This document shows, piece by piece, positions 1 through 10,375 of a DNA stretch of 64,000 nucleotides (position 1 is the first letter of the stretch; each line of letters opens with the position of its first letter). Origin of the DNA: Amblyomma americanum (Eukaryota > Arthropoda > Arachnida > Ixodida > Ixodidae); contig NC_135498.1 in NCBI RefSeq assembly GCF_052857255.1, forward strand, positions 163,800,124 to 163,864,123, written 5' to 3'. The notes under the pieces are model-generated. The model had not been told where the DNA came from and did not search any database. It saw only the letters and a list, made by a program, of their open reading frames with translations. A program made the translations under genes and the position numbers.

Positions 1-15
1 TCCGCGCTTGAAGAG

Positions 16-1560
16 TCAAAGTGATGACGGAGCGGTTCCTCCAAGGTACTCGATGAGGGGCAGCAGTTCGGAGTCGTACCTCTTTTGGCGGGCAAGGGTG
101 GATGCGGTGACAGCACCGAGAAAAGCGGAATCGTCGTTGGACTTGTCCATGGGGCAGGGAATAGGAGTGCGGGATAGACAGTCAGCATCACTGTGTTTCT
201 GGCCGGACTTGTGCATGATGGTGACATCAAATTCTTGTAACCGAAGGCCTCATCCGGCAAGCCGCCCCGAGAGATCTTTCAGGTTCGCCAGCCAACAACG
301 TGAATGATGGTCGCTCATGGGTGGCCATACAAGTATGGTCGAAATTTCGTAACTGCCCACAGCACAGCCAGACATTCCTTTTTTGTGGGGAAATAATTGA
401 CTTCAGAACGGGAGAAAGTGCGACTGGCGTAAGCAATCACGCGTTCTAGACTATCCTGCCGCTGAACAAGGACCGTACCGATACCAACGTTACTAGCATC
501 AGTGTGCAGTTCCGTGTCGGCCTCTTCGTCGAAGTGGCCAAGCACAGGCGCACATTGGAGACGGGACTTGAGTTCTGTGAAGGCTCTTTCCTGGTCCTCA
601 CCCCAGAAGAAGGGTTCAGTGTCTTTCGTCAGGCGGGTCAGAGGCTCAGCTAGCTTGGAGAGATTGCGAACGAACCGGCGATAGTAAGCACAGAGGCCCA
701 AGAAACGACGCAGGCTCCGTTTGTCTGTGGGCTTGGAGAAGGCAGCTACGGCGGCCGTCTTTTCGGGGTATGGACTAACACCTCGAGCGCTGGCAATGTG
801 ACCAAGAAACTTTAACTCATTAAACGTTTCAGGTGCTCATCGAACTTGTCAGAGAAGATCACGACATCGTCGACATATACGAGTTACGACTGCCACTTCA
901 GGCCAAACAGCACGGTGTTCATCATTCGTTGGAATGTGCCAGGGGCCGAGCACAAGCAAAAAGGGAGCACCTTAATCTCGTACAAACCGTCAGGAGTAAT
1001 AAAGGCGGTCTTCCCTCAGTCGTGTTCGTCGACCTCCACTTGCCAATACCCACTTCGGAGGTCAAGGGACGAAAAGTAGGTGGCATGGCGCAGGCTGTCT
1101 AGGGAGTCGTCAATACGTGGCAGAGGATGCACATCCTTTTTCTTGACGTTATTGAGGCGTCTGTAATCCACGCAGAACCTGAGGGTGCCATCTTTCCTTT
1201 CTTCGTGATGAGGACAACAGGCGATGCCCAGGGACTTGTGGACGGCTGTATGACGTCGTCCTGGAGCATTTGTGTAAATTGATGGCGGATGGCATCACGT
1301 TCTTTTGAAGACACGCGATAAGGGCGCTAGCATAGTGGTCTTTGGTCGTCATCAACGATAATTCGGTGCTTGGTAAGCGGCGTTTGTCGCACCTTGGACG
1401 TTAATGCAAAACAGTCGCGGAAAGAACAGATGAGGCTTTCCAAGTAGCGTTTCTGACTGGCCAAGACGTGCGGGTTTACGTCGGTCGGAATGGCTGTAGC
1501 CATTGCATCGTCGATGTCTGACGTAGTGGACAAAGAGTGCTGCCTGGAACACTCTCCAAG
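16..1560 (-). pseudogene. Gypsy copy 1 reverse transcriptase and RNase H, broken
   Basis: Pieces in minus-strand order: a pre-RT linker at 1327-1560 (SKVRQTPLTKHRIIVDD); RT entry at 1099-1314 (DVIQPSTSPWASPVVLITKK); RT palm in 700-1100, readable only across frameshifts; the RT/RNase H junction and RNase H at 315-701 (AYYRRFVRNLSKLAEPLTRL, then ELHTDASNVGIGTVL and YASRTFSRSEVNY); and the distal end at 16-216 (HSDADCLSRTP). The RNase H TDAS motif is retained. The domains are assigned by well-known Ty3/Gypsy motifs. Several frameshifts make it non-functional. Integrase is not in the window. Confidence 0.85.
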
Positions 1561-1665
1561 CTCGTCAAAATAAGCGATGACCGCTGTCTTCGTTAAATGC
1601 CATGGTTCACTGGTAAAGTTGGGGACTAAGTTGTCCGTGCGACCGTTGGCAAGTTCTACTAGGCC

Positions 1666-2238
1666 TCAAGCAGCACAAATTTGCCGAGCGAGTAGCAACG
1701 ACACGTTCGTTTCAGCGATGCCAAGAGTGCCGGTGCTGTTATTACACTCGACTGTGACGAACTTGCTGGCTCGCGGAGGGATTGTTATGTGGTCGTCACA
1801 TACGCGCAACATTACACTGCTGGGCTCGGTGTTGGTGTCAACGGCTCGCTTGGCGGAAAAAGATACCATAAGTTCCCGAAGGTCGATGACCGCACCATAC
1901 TCTTGAAGGAAATCCATGCCCAGAATGAGATCTCTCGAACAGTCACGTAATACGGCAAAGCAGCCAGTGAAAGTAAGACCGCAGATCTGGATGCGACAGG
2001 TGCAGACGCCGTTTGGTGTCACTACATGGCCACCGGCGGTGCGGATCACGGGTCCACACCAAGGCGTCAGAACCTTACCGAGGGTTGTGGCGAGCTGCCT
2101 GCTCATCACAGAAAAATCAACGCCGGTATCGACGAGTGCGGTCACTTCATGACTGTCAGCGGTTACTAAAATTTCAGCAGCAACTAATCGTTCGCAGTAC
2201 GTCGGATCGGGTCGTTGCCGCTCGGGCCGTCGCGTCAA
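1666..2238 (-). pseudogene. Gypsy copy 1 retropepsin region
   Basis: A 190-codon open stretch with the aspartic protease signature ALVDTGVDFSVMS, and further in the hydrophobic/glycine motif DLILGMDFLQEYGAVIDL that is typical of Gypsy proteases. The active-site D-T-G triplet is preserved. The protease would release gag and pol products in the particle. It lies between gag and RT as expected. It is open along its length, but the flanking gag and RT frames are broken, so it is scored as part of a dead element. The annotated first codon is arbitrary because Gypsy PR is made as part of a polyprotein. Confidence 0.85.
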
Positions 2239-2303
2239 ATCGTCGGGTGGAACCTGTTCACTCTGTGCAGTGGCGGCGGCCCTACCTCCGGAGGACGCCG
2301 TCT

Positions 2304-3665
2304 TCAGTTTTCCCGGCGAGGGGACGTGCCTCTGAACTGACCAGAGGATGAGGGCCGACTGGGCGAAGCAAATCGCCTCAGGGACGGCGATCGCGATCGC
2401 TGCGAAGTCGGGGGCAGCACCTGAGTGGCCAGGTACTCCTCTATGTCCTGCAATCTTTCACCATAGCGCGGTAGAGGTGCGTCCGGTGGGAATCCTCTCA
2501 AACCCATCCACCGGTACGGGCAATTCCGCAGAAAATGGCCGGGCTTCCCGCAGTTGTAGCACAGCGTGCGATTGTTGGATGTTCGCCACACGTACGCTTT
2601 GCAGAAATGAGTGCACAGGTCCTGCTGCTGCTCGACGGGACGCAGGTAACGATTGCATGGTCGTGGTTCGGCAACCGGACGAAACGCTTGCGGCGTGGGG
2701 CAGGTCGGCGCAGGGCATCGGTGTAGGACATCACGTGCGGCTCTGATAGTGGTGCTGGCGGTGGCTGCACCGCTCGCCGAATTTCACCACGGAGTACATC
2801 GCCTGCAGAAGGTATGCTTGCCGACGGAGCATCCAAGTGGAGGTGTCGCAGTTCTTAGCGAACAATGCTCCGCACAAGCACTCGCAGCGCCTCATCCCCG
2901 GGGCCTGGCAAGGACGTCCAGTAGTGAGCGGCTGCTACATTTGCCTGACGGCCGCATTGGGCACTCCGTTCCAGCAATGAACGTTCCATGCTCGCAGCTT
3001 CCATGGCGAAGGCGGCGACGGTTCTCGGAGGGTCGCGCATGAGGCCAGCAAACAGCTGCTCCTTTACCCCACGCATAAGGCGCCGCACCTTTGTAGCTTC
3101 GGGCATGGCTGGGTCGGCCCGATTGAAGAGGTGGGTCAGGTCCTCAATAAATATGGCCACGCTCTCGTTGGACTGCTGTGACCTGGAGCGAAGGGCAATT
3201 TCATCGTTTTCCTTTCGCTCGTTCGAGCTGAATGTGGCGAGCCGCTCACGGCGAAAAGCTGCCCAGTTAGAAAAGGATGTCTCGTGGTTCTCGAACCACG
3301 TTTTCGCCGAGTCATGCAGTGCGAAATAAACATTCATCAGCTTCCGCTCGTCGTCTCATTGGTTGAACGCAGCAGCATGGTCAAAACTGGCCAACCAATC
3401 TTCAACATCCACGAACCGGTCTCCGTGGAAGGATGGCGGCGACCGAGGTGCGAGAAGGACAAACAACTGAGCGCTGCCGGAGTACTGTCCTGTCTGGCTG
3501 CCACTGGTGGAAGTCATAGCTCGCGCAGGCTTTTTCAGTGGCTCAAACTTGGGTTCCAGGCCTCGCAGGCGACGGCTGGCTTTGTGGACAGGTGTGGTGT
3601 CCGCGCGTCGGGGAGACGCGTCAAGGATTTCGACGGGGTCAGCGTACGTGGGATGGTACCCGGCA
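2304..3665 (-). pseudogene. Gypsy copy 1 gag (capsid + zinc knuckle), broken
   Basis: Structural polyprotein remnant in at least three frames. The N-terminal piece lies in 3356-3665 and contains the stretch SFHGDRFVDVEDWLASFDHA. The capsid-like piece is 2855-3337, with the Gypsy gag signatures TWFENHETSFSNW and FIEDLTHLFNRADP. The nucleocapsid piece is 2304-2591, with a CX2CX4HX4C zinc knuckle (CYNCGKPGHFLRNC). Family knowledge: gag forms the retrotransposon particle and the knuckle binds RNA. Stops and frameshifts separate the three blocks, so no intact product is possible. Several open frames on the opposite strand are shadows of these blocks. Confidence 0.85.
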
Positions 3666-3863
3666 CCTCCACCAAATGTCACCGACAAACGTAGAGGACG
3701 CGGGAAGCACAACCGTTTACTCGGGCAAGGCTTGCCGAACAGCCGCACACATTCGAGAGAAAGAAAACGTTCGCCCACGCGCTGGGAGACAGGTTCGGAC
3801 ACCAGGTGGCGGCGGCAGAATATGTCAGCAATGTGGCAATATATCTTATCATTTTTCAGACAC

Positions 3864-4490
3864 ATAATCGTGCTAGGCAGGTGGAAAGTTTTCTGTTGCC
3901 AAACTAAAACTTTACCCGTTGAATATTCGATATGATCAGTATTTCTAACCAACTCATCAACCTAAAAACGGCTTGGATGGATTAACTTTAATTAGGAAAC
4001 AAATTTTAATTTTTTTATTGTAGGGGTTAAGGCCATCAACAATGATCGTGAGCCAGCTGGTTTTAAAATTTTTGAATTGGCAATATATGGCTAGAATTAT
4101 ACAACGTCAAAAATGCGGATTCCCAGTATTCCCGCATTGCATATTTGTAAAATGGTCTTTCCCACTTCTTATACTTGAAATATGGGCACTGTTTGTATAT
4201 TTGATGAGGCAGCACAAGTTAACCTCATTTTGACAATGACGCAACGCGCAGCGACGCCATTTTAAGTAGGTAATGCAGGGAACCGAACGCAACTAGTTTT
4301 CAAACGCGTTTGTTTGACATTTAGTATATTAAGCAACATTGTCTATTCAAAAAAATTAAAAACTGCGCGCCTACGATGTTGACAGCCACTAATTTTGCAA
4401 TATAACCTTGCCCTCTAAAATCAAAGACAAAAAGTTTGCTCTGTTAAATCAATTCATTTATCATCTAATTATTGATTATTGATTATTGAT
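3864..4490. other. AT-rich intergenic stretch, nothing recognised
   Basis: AT-rich sequence between the first and second Gypsy copies. No coding motif, tRNA-like box or extended repeat was recognised. It ends in three copies of ATTGATT-type sequence (about 4469-4490) just outside the second element. Confidence 0.6.
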
Positions 4491-4525
4491 CGACTGCCGT
4501 CACCACTACGTGGTGACGGCAGTCG
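4491..4525. repeat. 35-bp palindrome over the outer LTR end of Gypsy copy 2
   Basis: Two 16-bp perfect inverted arms (CGACTGCCGTCACCAC and its complement) flank a TAC spacer. The right arm is the terminal LTR sequence; the left arm is an inverted copy of it lying outside the element. The other LTR (7748 onward) has no such outside copy. Confidence 0.85.
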
Positions 4526-4874
4526 AAGCAGCGATGAAGACGGAAAAAAAGGTCTCCTAAAGAAAACTGTTTATTGGGCTGACTTGCACCCAAAATCGAC
4601 TGAATCACTCGGCGGCGGCGGAGCGACAAGTGTGTTCGGCGGTCGTTGAACAGAATGCCCGCCGCTGTCGGCAGTGATCAATTTAAAGCTGATAGCGAAC
4701 TTTCGAGATAAAGCGTGCAAAGTTAGTAGAACAGTCCGGAACAACGTAGAATCAACGCTGCCAGACTGCGATCTATCGAGATAAATCTAGTCGTGTCTTG
4801 CATCGCAAACAAAGCGATAAAGTTGTGTGTCGGCAGAATTCAAGAATGAACAAACACTGCAAGTGTTCGCGGCA
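4497..4874 (-). repeat. 3' LTR of Gypsy copy 2
   Basis: Direct repeat of 7748-8122, readily aligned by eye over its length with scattered substitutions. The inner end is TGCCGC on the minus strand. The outer end is altered by the palindrome at 4491-4525. Confidence 0.9.
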
Positions 4875-4982
4875 TCATTCCTCTCTCAAAGAAGCATCGA
4901 CCCGATACATCAAAACAAATAATGCGACTAGTAAGACCAAAAAAGGATATCGCGAAAATAGAGTATGGAAATGCAGCGTCCT

Positions 4983-5330
4983 TTAGCGCGCATAATACGG
5001 CTTCAGACGGACTACATGGACAACTTCTGCTCCTATGCGCCGTCGCTGGGATGCAGTCATTGTGTCAGGGATGACTTCATAATCCAGTTCACCTAGCCGT
5101 CGAAGAACCTTGTACGGGCCGAAATAGCAGCGCAAAAGCTTTTCACTCAATCCACGGCGGCGAATGGGCATCCAAACCCAGACTTGTCTCGGCTTGTCGT
5201 TCTCGCGGTGACACACGGTAGGGGCTTTGACGGAGAGGTCGGACGTGTTGATCCGTTATAATGCGATGCTTGGCAATTCGCGTCTGTCGCACCTTCGGCG
5301 ATGTCGAAAAACACTCATTGTAGCTTTGAA
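4983..5330 (-). pseudogene. Gypsy copy 2 pol residue: pre-RT linker joined to integrase C-terminus
   Basis: Reading minus, the segment starts with the pre-RT linker (AKHRIIT and a SPRERQA-like RT entry motif). Near 5195-5210 it passes directly into the C-terminal integrase domain (VWVWMPIRRRGLSEKLL, then CYFGPYKVLRRLGELDYEV). The GPY/F module of Gypsy integrase is clear. RT core, RNase H and the integrase zinc and catalytic domains that should lie between are absent. This is an internal deletion, with a junction resolvable to about 15 bases. The integrase tail is open for about 77 codons up to a stop at 4983, close to the polypurine tract. Confidence 0.8.
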
Positions 5331-5448
5331 GGAGATTGCGGATCTGGTCTTGTCTGTTCCGGTGCAGGGCTGGGTTGATGTTGAAAGTGGGCGAGTTCTC
5401 TTGGTCAGGCGAATCTTCTGCGGAAGGGTCGGAGAGGGCGAAGGAGTC

Positions 5449-6231
5449 TCATACGTCGGATATTTCGTCGAAGAAAGCAACCGTCGTTCCTCTGTTAATG
5501 TGCCAGTATTCTTTGCTGAAGTTAGTCAGCAGTACTTCGGCCTGTCCATTGCGCAAATGTACGATGCCTCTTGCGATGCTGATTCCTCGGTCTAGGAGCA
5601 ACTGCATGTTGCCCTCGATGATGGCTTCAGCGTTCAGGGCTTTCGTGGCGCCTACGGTCACGATAACGCTTGATCGGGGTGGGACGCTCACTTCTTCCTC
5701 CGGGACACTCAGGGCAATGTGATTATCCCGAGTTTTCATCGAAGCGATCTCTTCGTCCGTCTAAAGCGTGATCAACTTGGATCGCAGGTCGATTATCGCC
5801 TGATGCTCATTAAGGAAATCCATACAAAAGATCACTTCGCGGGAGCATTGCGGTAGCACAACAAAGGTCGCAGGATAGGTATGTCCTTTGACAGTCACTC
5901 GCGCTGTGCATCGTCCTGATGGCGTAATGAGATGGCCCCCTGCGGTGCGAATTTGTGGGCCGTCCTAAGCCGTTGTGACTTTTCTCAGCTGCGCAGCGAA
6001 TGTTCCATGCATCACCGAGTAATCGGCTCCTGTGTCGACTAGAGCGGTAACTTTCTGGCCGTCAATAGTCACTTCTAAGTCAGAGGTCCTGGCTCTTGCA
6101 TTGCATGTTGCTCTCGGCGTCGGGTCACGGCTTCGTCGCGTATGCGAGTTGCGGGTGGGGCGTGTGGTCGAAGCTCTTCTGGCTGGTGGCGTCGTTTTCA
6201 AGGCAGCCTGCGTTGTGGTCGGGATTCTCAT
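5449..6231 (-). pseudogene. Gypsy copy 2 retropepsin region
   Basis: Two blocks: 5965-6231 with ALVDTGADYSVM (active-site DTG retained), and 5449-5739 with the downstream PVPEEEVSVPPRSSVIVTVG-like spacer found after Gypsy proteases. Between them the frame is interrupted (a stop near 5966 and a break near 5760). It follows gag directly. By family it would cleave the polyprotein; here it is broken. Confidence 0.75.
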
Positions 6232-7740
6232 TGTGTGCGGCGTCGGTGCAGCGAGTGCCGGTTCTTCATGCGGAGTCGCGTGTGCAGCGTCTTCATGGGA
6301 CGTGGTCGGTGGAGTATCTTTGGCGTTTCGCTCTTGAGCAACCCCACCTCCAGAGGTTGCTGCCTTGAGTTTCCCCTACGGGGGTTGGGAGACCTTCCTC
6401 GTACCGCGGCTGCGTAGTTGCGGCGTGGCGACGCAAAGCGCGAGGTTGACGGTGATGGTGAGCGCGAAAATCGGTTCGGCGTGTGCTCTTCTCGACGCAG
6501 GTACTCGTCGATTTCCTGCGGACGTTGCCCGAAGCGTGGTCGTGGGGCGTTAATGGCAAATCCTCGAAGACCGATACGTCGGTACGGGCAGTGACGAAGA
6601 ATATGGCCGGCCTCACCGCAATGGAAGCACAACGGCCGGTTGTCGGAAGTCCTCCAGGCGTCGCATTTCCTGGGGCTTGAGCGTCGGTCATAGGCTGGGC
6701 GGGCGGGGGCTGGGAGGCGGCGTTGTGGAACAAGTGGCTCATCTCGGGGAGGACGTGGGGGTTGTGTTTGGGGCTCAGCAGTCCTTTCTGCAGCGGCGTA
6801 GATCATGGCCTGGGGTTCTGTGGCCGTCGGGGAGCCAAGTGCCTTTTGCACTTCTTCCCGTGCCACGTCCATCAGAGTCGCTGCTTGTGGCTGTGGGGAG
6901 GATGGCAGTAATCGGCGTAGCTCCTCTCGGACGATTTCGTGGATAACTTCCCGCAAGCTGTCGCTGGTGGTGGCCGGCGTGTCCGAGCAGATTGCTCAGC
7001 CAGAGGAAGGGCGGTTGTACTGCCGAGCTCGGACATCGAGGGTCTTCTCAATTGTGCAGGCTTCGTTCATGAATTCCTCGACTGTTTTTGGCGGCTGGCG
7101 GACGAAGCTGCGAAAGAGTTGTACTTTTACGCCGCGCATTAAAAACTGAACTTTCTTTTCCTCGGTCATTTCGGGGTCGGCGCGGCGAAATAGGCGCTTC
7201 ATTTTCTCAACGTGACGCGCGGACGGGCTCATTCGGAAGCTGGATCCTGGACTCGAGGAGTCGTTCAGCTCTTTCTTTCCTCACGAAACTGGTGAATACC
7301 TTCAATAGTTCTCTCTTGAATAGCTCCTATGTCGTAAGGGACGACTCGTAGTTTTCGTACCATGTGCGTGCGTAGCCATCCAATGAGAAGAACACGTGTC
7401 CAATTTTTGCCGCATCATCCCACTTGTTGAATGACGCCACGCGCTCAAATTGGTCCGGTCATTCTTCAGGGTCTTCGCACTAGGGATCCATTGAAAGTTG
7501 GCGGCACCCGCGGCTGCTGTAGTATGATCGGTGTCGACATCTTCGGCGAGGTTGCGGTGCTCGTAGCAGCGTCTTTTCGCTGTCTGGTGCGGTCCGGCAG
7601 TTTCCCGAACTCAGGCTCCTCTCCTTGGCGACGTCGGCTGGCTGGCTGAGCTGCTGGCTCGTCCTCGGGTGCGAAGCGCTGAGGGCTGGCTTCACGACTT
7701 GAAGGGGGCATCCAGAACATGGGAGGCTACCCCGCACCTA
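6228..7740 (-). pseudogene. Gypsy copy 2 gag, broken
   Basis: The N-terminal block is 7466-7720 (start MPPSSREASPQRFA, ending in TPIILQQPRVPPTFNG). The capsid block covers 6996-7460 (VEKMKRLFRRADPEM). The nucleocapsid block is 6228-6956, open for 242 codons, with the zinc knuckle CFHCGEAGHILRHC and a basic, Arg/Ser-rich tail. The blocks lie in different frames with at least one stop. It begins just inside the 5' LTR and primer-binding site, as expected. Confidence 0.85.
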
Positions 7741-7747
7741 CACCAGA

Positions 7748-8122
7748 TGTCACGTAGTGGTGACGGTAGTCGAAGCAGCGATGAAGACGGACGAAAAGGT
7801 CTTCTAAAAGAAAGCTGTTTATTGGGCTGACTTGCACCCAAAATGGACTGAATCACTCGGCGGCGGCGAAGCGACAAGCGTGCTCGGCGGTCGTCGAACA
7901 AAATGCCCGCCGCTGTCGGCCGTGCTCAATTTAAAGCTGATAGCGAACTTTCAAGATAAAGAGCGCAGAGTTACTAGAACATTCCGGAATAAGGTAGAAT
8001 CAGCTCTGCCTGGCTGCGATCAATCGAGATAAATCTCTTCGCGTCTTGCGTCGCAAACAAAGCGATAAAGTGGTGTGGCGGCAGATTTGAAAAACGAACA
8101 AACACTGTAAATATTTGCGGCA
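7748..8122 (-). repeat. 5' LTR of Gypsy copy 2
   Basis: A 375-bp LTR with TG...CA termini on the minus strand, duplicated at 4497-4874. It is followed inward (7747 downward) by a TGGTGTAGGTGCGGGG primer-binding candidate. Its matching tRNA was not identified. Confidence 0.9.
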
Positions 8123-8784
8123 ATATTAGACTCATTTTATGCTCTGATCGAGGTTAAGCCAGTCAGACCTGTTCGTTCCACAGATGGAAGTGGATAAAAA
8201 TGGCGATGTGCAATGCGCAGAGCAAGTGTGTTTCAGTTTAACACGATATGTGATCGGCTGCGGCGTTAGCGTAGTGCCCTCGTGCAGTGGCCAGCGAAGC
8301 TGATCTGTTCGAAGCCCACTCGCTGCAATAAATTTTATATGTGCACCCTCAAAATCACGGACGCCACTCCTCAGGCCGAATAAAATCTGTGGAGCCAAAT
8401 GCCTCGTGCAGACACGGACATGCTTCGAGTAGAGCTAAATCCATCGCTTTCCTCTCGGGACATCGCCCGGTTATATATTTTACGCTGACCGGCGTCGCGA
8501 CGTAGAACAGCCAGGCCTTTTCCTGCGTACCTCCGCAGCCAGAGCGGCAACCCGTAGCACAGCAAGTATACCGCATCGTAGGCTTGCGCGTTACGTGCAC
8601 AGTACTTGTTTGCAAACGAAGGCAAAATCAGAAAAGAGAATAGCTGTTGTCACATCGCTGGCATCCAATTTCGCCAGTATTCTCTCGGCCATACAGACGC
8701 TCGCTTGCTCGCGTCATTGCCTCCCACAGGACTCTTAGCGCCACCTCGTGGAAGGTGCGGTAAACGATATGATCCCGATATGGC
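8123..8784. other. Unassigned spacer
   Basis: No gene recognised. Small open frames on the minus strand (8132-8625) lack any family motif. The Gypsy copy 3 RT homology stops at about 8785, so this may be host DNA or an unrelated insertion that truncated it. Confidence 0.5.
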
Positions 8785-9607
8785 CTATTATATGGATATC
8801 AGCGCTCATGATATGGCCCAGGAACTTTAGCAGTTGGAACGCAAAGTGGCATTTCTCTGGTTTGAGCGAGAGGCCGTCCGATCGTATGGCCATCAGTACT
8901 GCACTCAAGCGCTTGAGATGCTCGTCGTAGGTGGCAGAAAAAATGACATCAAGGTCGACGAGGCAGAACTGCCATTTGAGTCCAAGGAGGACAGTGTCCA
9001 TCATTATTTGAAAGGTGCCAGGAGCAGAACACAAGCCGAAGGGGAGCACCTTGAACACATACAACCCGTCAGGAGTAACGAACGCTGTCTTTTCGCGGTC
9101 CCGTCCATCTACCTCTATCTGCCAGTGCCCACTGTGGAGGTCAAGAGAAGAAACGTAGCGGGCATGACGCAGCCGGTCGAGCCATCGATTCGATGTAACG
9201 GGTGAACGTCCCTTTCGGTAATTTTGTTAAGACTTCGATAGTCGACAAAAAATTCCCGGCGTCCCGTCCTTCTTGCCGACCAGCACAACGGGCGAAGCTC
9301 ATGAGTCTGTAGACGGCTGTCTGACATCATCCCGGAGCATTTCGTTCACCTGCTGTCGTATCGCTTCATGTTCTCTCGCCGACACTCGTTAAGGGTGTGG
9401 ACGAATAGGCCGCACCCTGTCATCAACTATGATGCGATGTTTCGTTATGGAAGTATGCATTACCTTAGAGGTGGTCGCAAAGCAGTGATGAAAAGAGACA
9501 TGCATAGTTTCCAAGCAGCGATGCTGATCAGTGTTCACAGCAGGGTTCATGTCAGCCTTAACAGTTCGACTAGGTCCTCCTGGAGGGGTGTTCCTTGACG
9601 TTGACAC
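8785..9607 (-). pseudogene. Gypsy copy 3 reverse transcriptase, 3'-truncated
   Basis: Blocks in minus order: pre-RT linker at 9389-9607 (TSKVMHTSITKHRIIVDD); RT entry at 9115-9330 (FFVDYRSLNKITERDVHPLHRID); palm at 8785-9064 ([43 protein letters not shown]). The expected Y-V-D-D active-site region reads LVDLDVIF, so the catalytic YxDD box is damaged. There are multiple frame breaks. Homology ends abruptly before the RNase H connection. Confidence 0.8.
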
Positions 9608-10218
9608 GTGCTTTGGGTGGCGGGCTCGCTAAATTTATCGAAATAGGCCATGGTTATATTTTTCGCCAAGTGGCGGCATTCGGCGCTAAAGTTCGTAACC
9701 AGAAGTTTAGTTCGATGGTTCTGCAAGACACTGACACCCTGTGCGATGCAGACTTGTTTGCTCAGCAGTAAAGACAAGTTTGCTTCTGCGATGCCGTTGC
9801 TCGCGCGGGGGCTGTCGCAGTCCACCGTAACAAATAAGCTGGCACGTGGTGGAAGGGTGACGTAGTCGCTGGACACGCAAAAACCGGATCTTCCTGGTGC
9901 ACTGTAGTCAGCTACGGTGCATGGGACGGAGAATGTCACCATGAGTTCGCAGATGTCGATGACAGCCCCATTTTCGCGAAGAAAATCGAGACCGAGGATC
10001 AGGTCCTTGGAGCACTCAGCCAGCACAGCGAAGCAACCAGTGAAGATTATACCACGAATCTCAATCCTAGTGGTGCAGATGCCGAGCGCATCACCACGTG
10101 ACCGCCAGCGGTCCGATTTTGTGTTCCGTGCCCAGGGTGTCAGCACTTTTCGCAAGAGGGTAGCAAGACCACGACTCATAACTGAGAAATCTGCGCCGGT
10201 ATCGACGAGGGCAGTCAC
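9547..10218 (-). pseudogene. Gypsy copy 3 retropepsin region
   Basis: Open for 223 codons, starting at MTALVDTGADFSVMSRGLAT, with the active-site DTG retained and DLILGLDFLRENGAVIDI downstream. It is the best preserved block of this copy. Upstream sequence (to 10378) still belongs to the same element and continues in gag on the far side of the RTE insertion at 13586. Confidence 0.85.
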
Positions 10219-10375
10219 ATGGTGGCTGTCAGCGAGGACCAGTAATTCGGCTGAAACAACCTCATTTTCTTGAACGCGCGCAGTGCAAGGCTCCGGAGTG
10301 GAGGGTCGAGGTGTTCGTAGAAATCGGGCGTCGATCAGAGGCTGTTGTGAGCGTTGGAAGGGGGTTGGAGCATGT

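Larger units (their letters stand above)
1..3863 (-). mobile_element. Ty3/Gypsy LTR retrotransposon copy 1, decayed, runs off left edge
   Basis: Minus-strand remnant in the order LTR (about 3677-3863), gag, retropepsin, reverse transcriptase, RNase H. Integrase and the 3' LTR would lie beyond base 1. The LTR end reads TGACA on the minus strand, and two bases later comes a TGG-starting primer-binding-like stretch (TGGTGGAGGTGCCGGGT). The outer LTR boundary is uncertain. The gag-pol order and PR sequence resemble the two neighbouring Gypsy copies, so all three belong to related lineages. Every domain carries frameshifts or stops, so this is a dead copy. No target-site duplication can be tested because one end is missing. 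Confidence 0.9.
4497..8122 (-). mobile_element. Ty3/Gypsy copy 2, internally deleted, with both LTRs
   Basis: Two direct LTR copies bracket gag, protease and a small pol residue. The right (5') LTR is 7748-8122 and runs TGCCGC to TGACA on the minus strand. The left (3') LTR is about 4497-4874. A purine-rich tract (minus strand of 4875-4890) precedes the 3' LTR, as a polypurine tract should. A TGG-starting primer-binding candidate follows the 5' LTR. The element is about 3.6 kb. RT core, RNase H and the integrase catalytic region are missing, so it could move only in trans. No target-site duplication was recognised. A 35-bp palindrome spans the left terminus. Confidence 0.9.

Noticed and set aside
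2348..2746. Plus-strand open frames across Gypsy copy 1 gag
   Set aside because: Shadows of the minus-strand zinc-knuckle region, which has clear family motifs.
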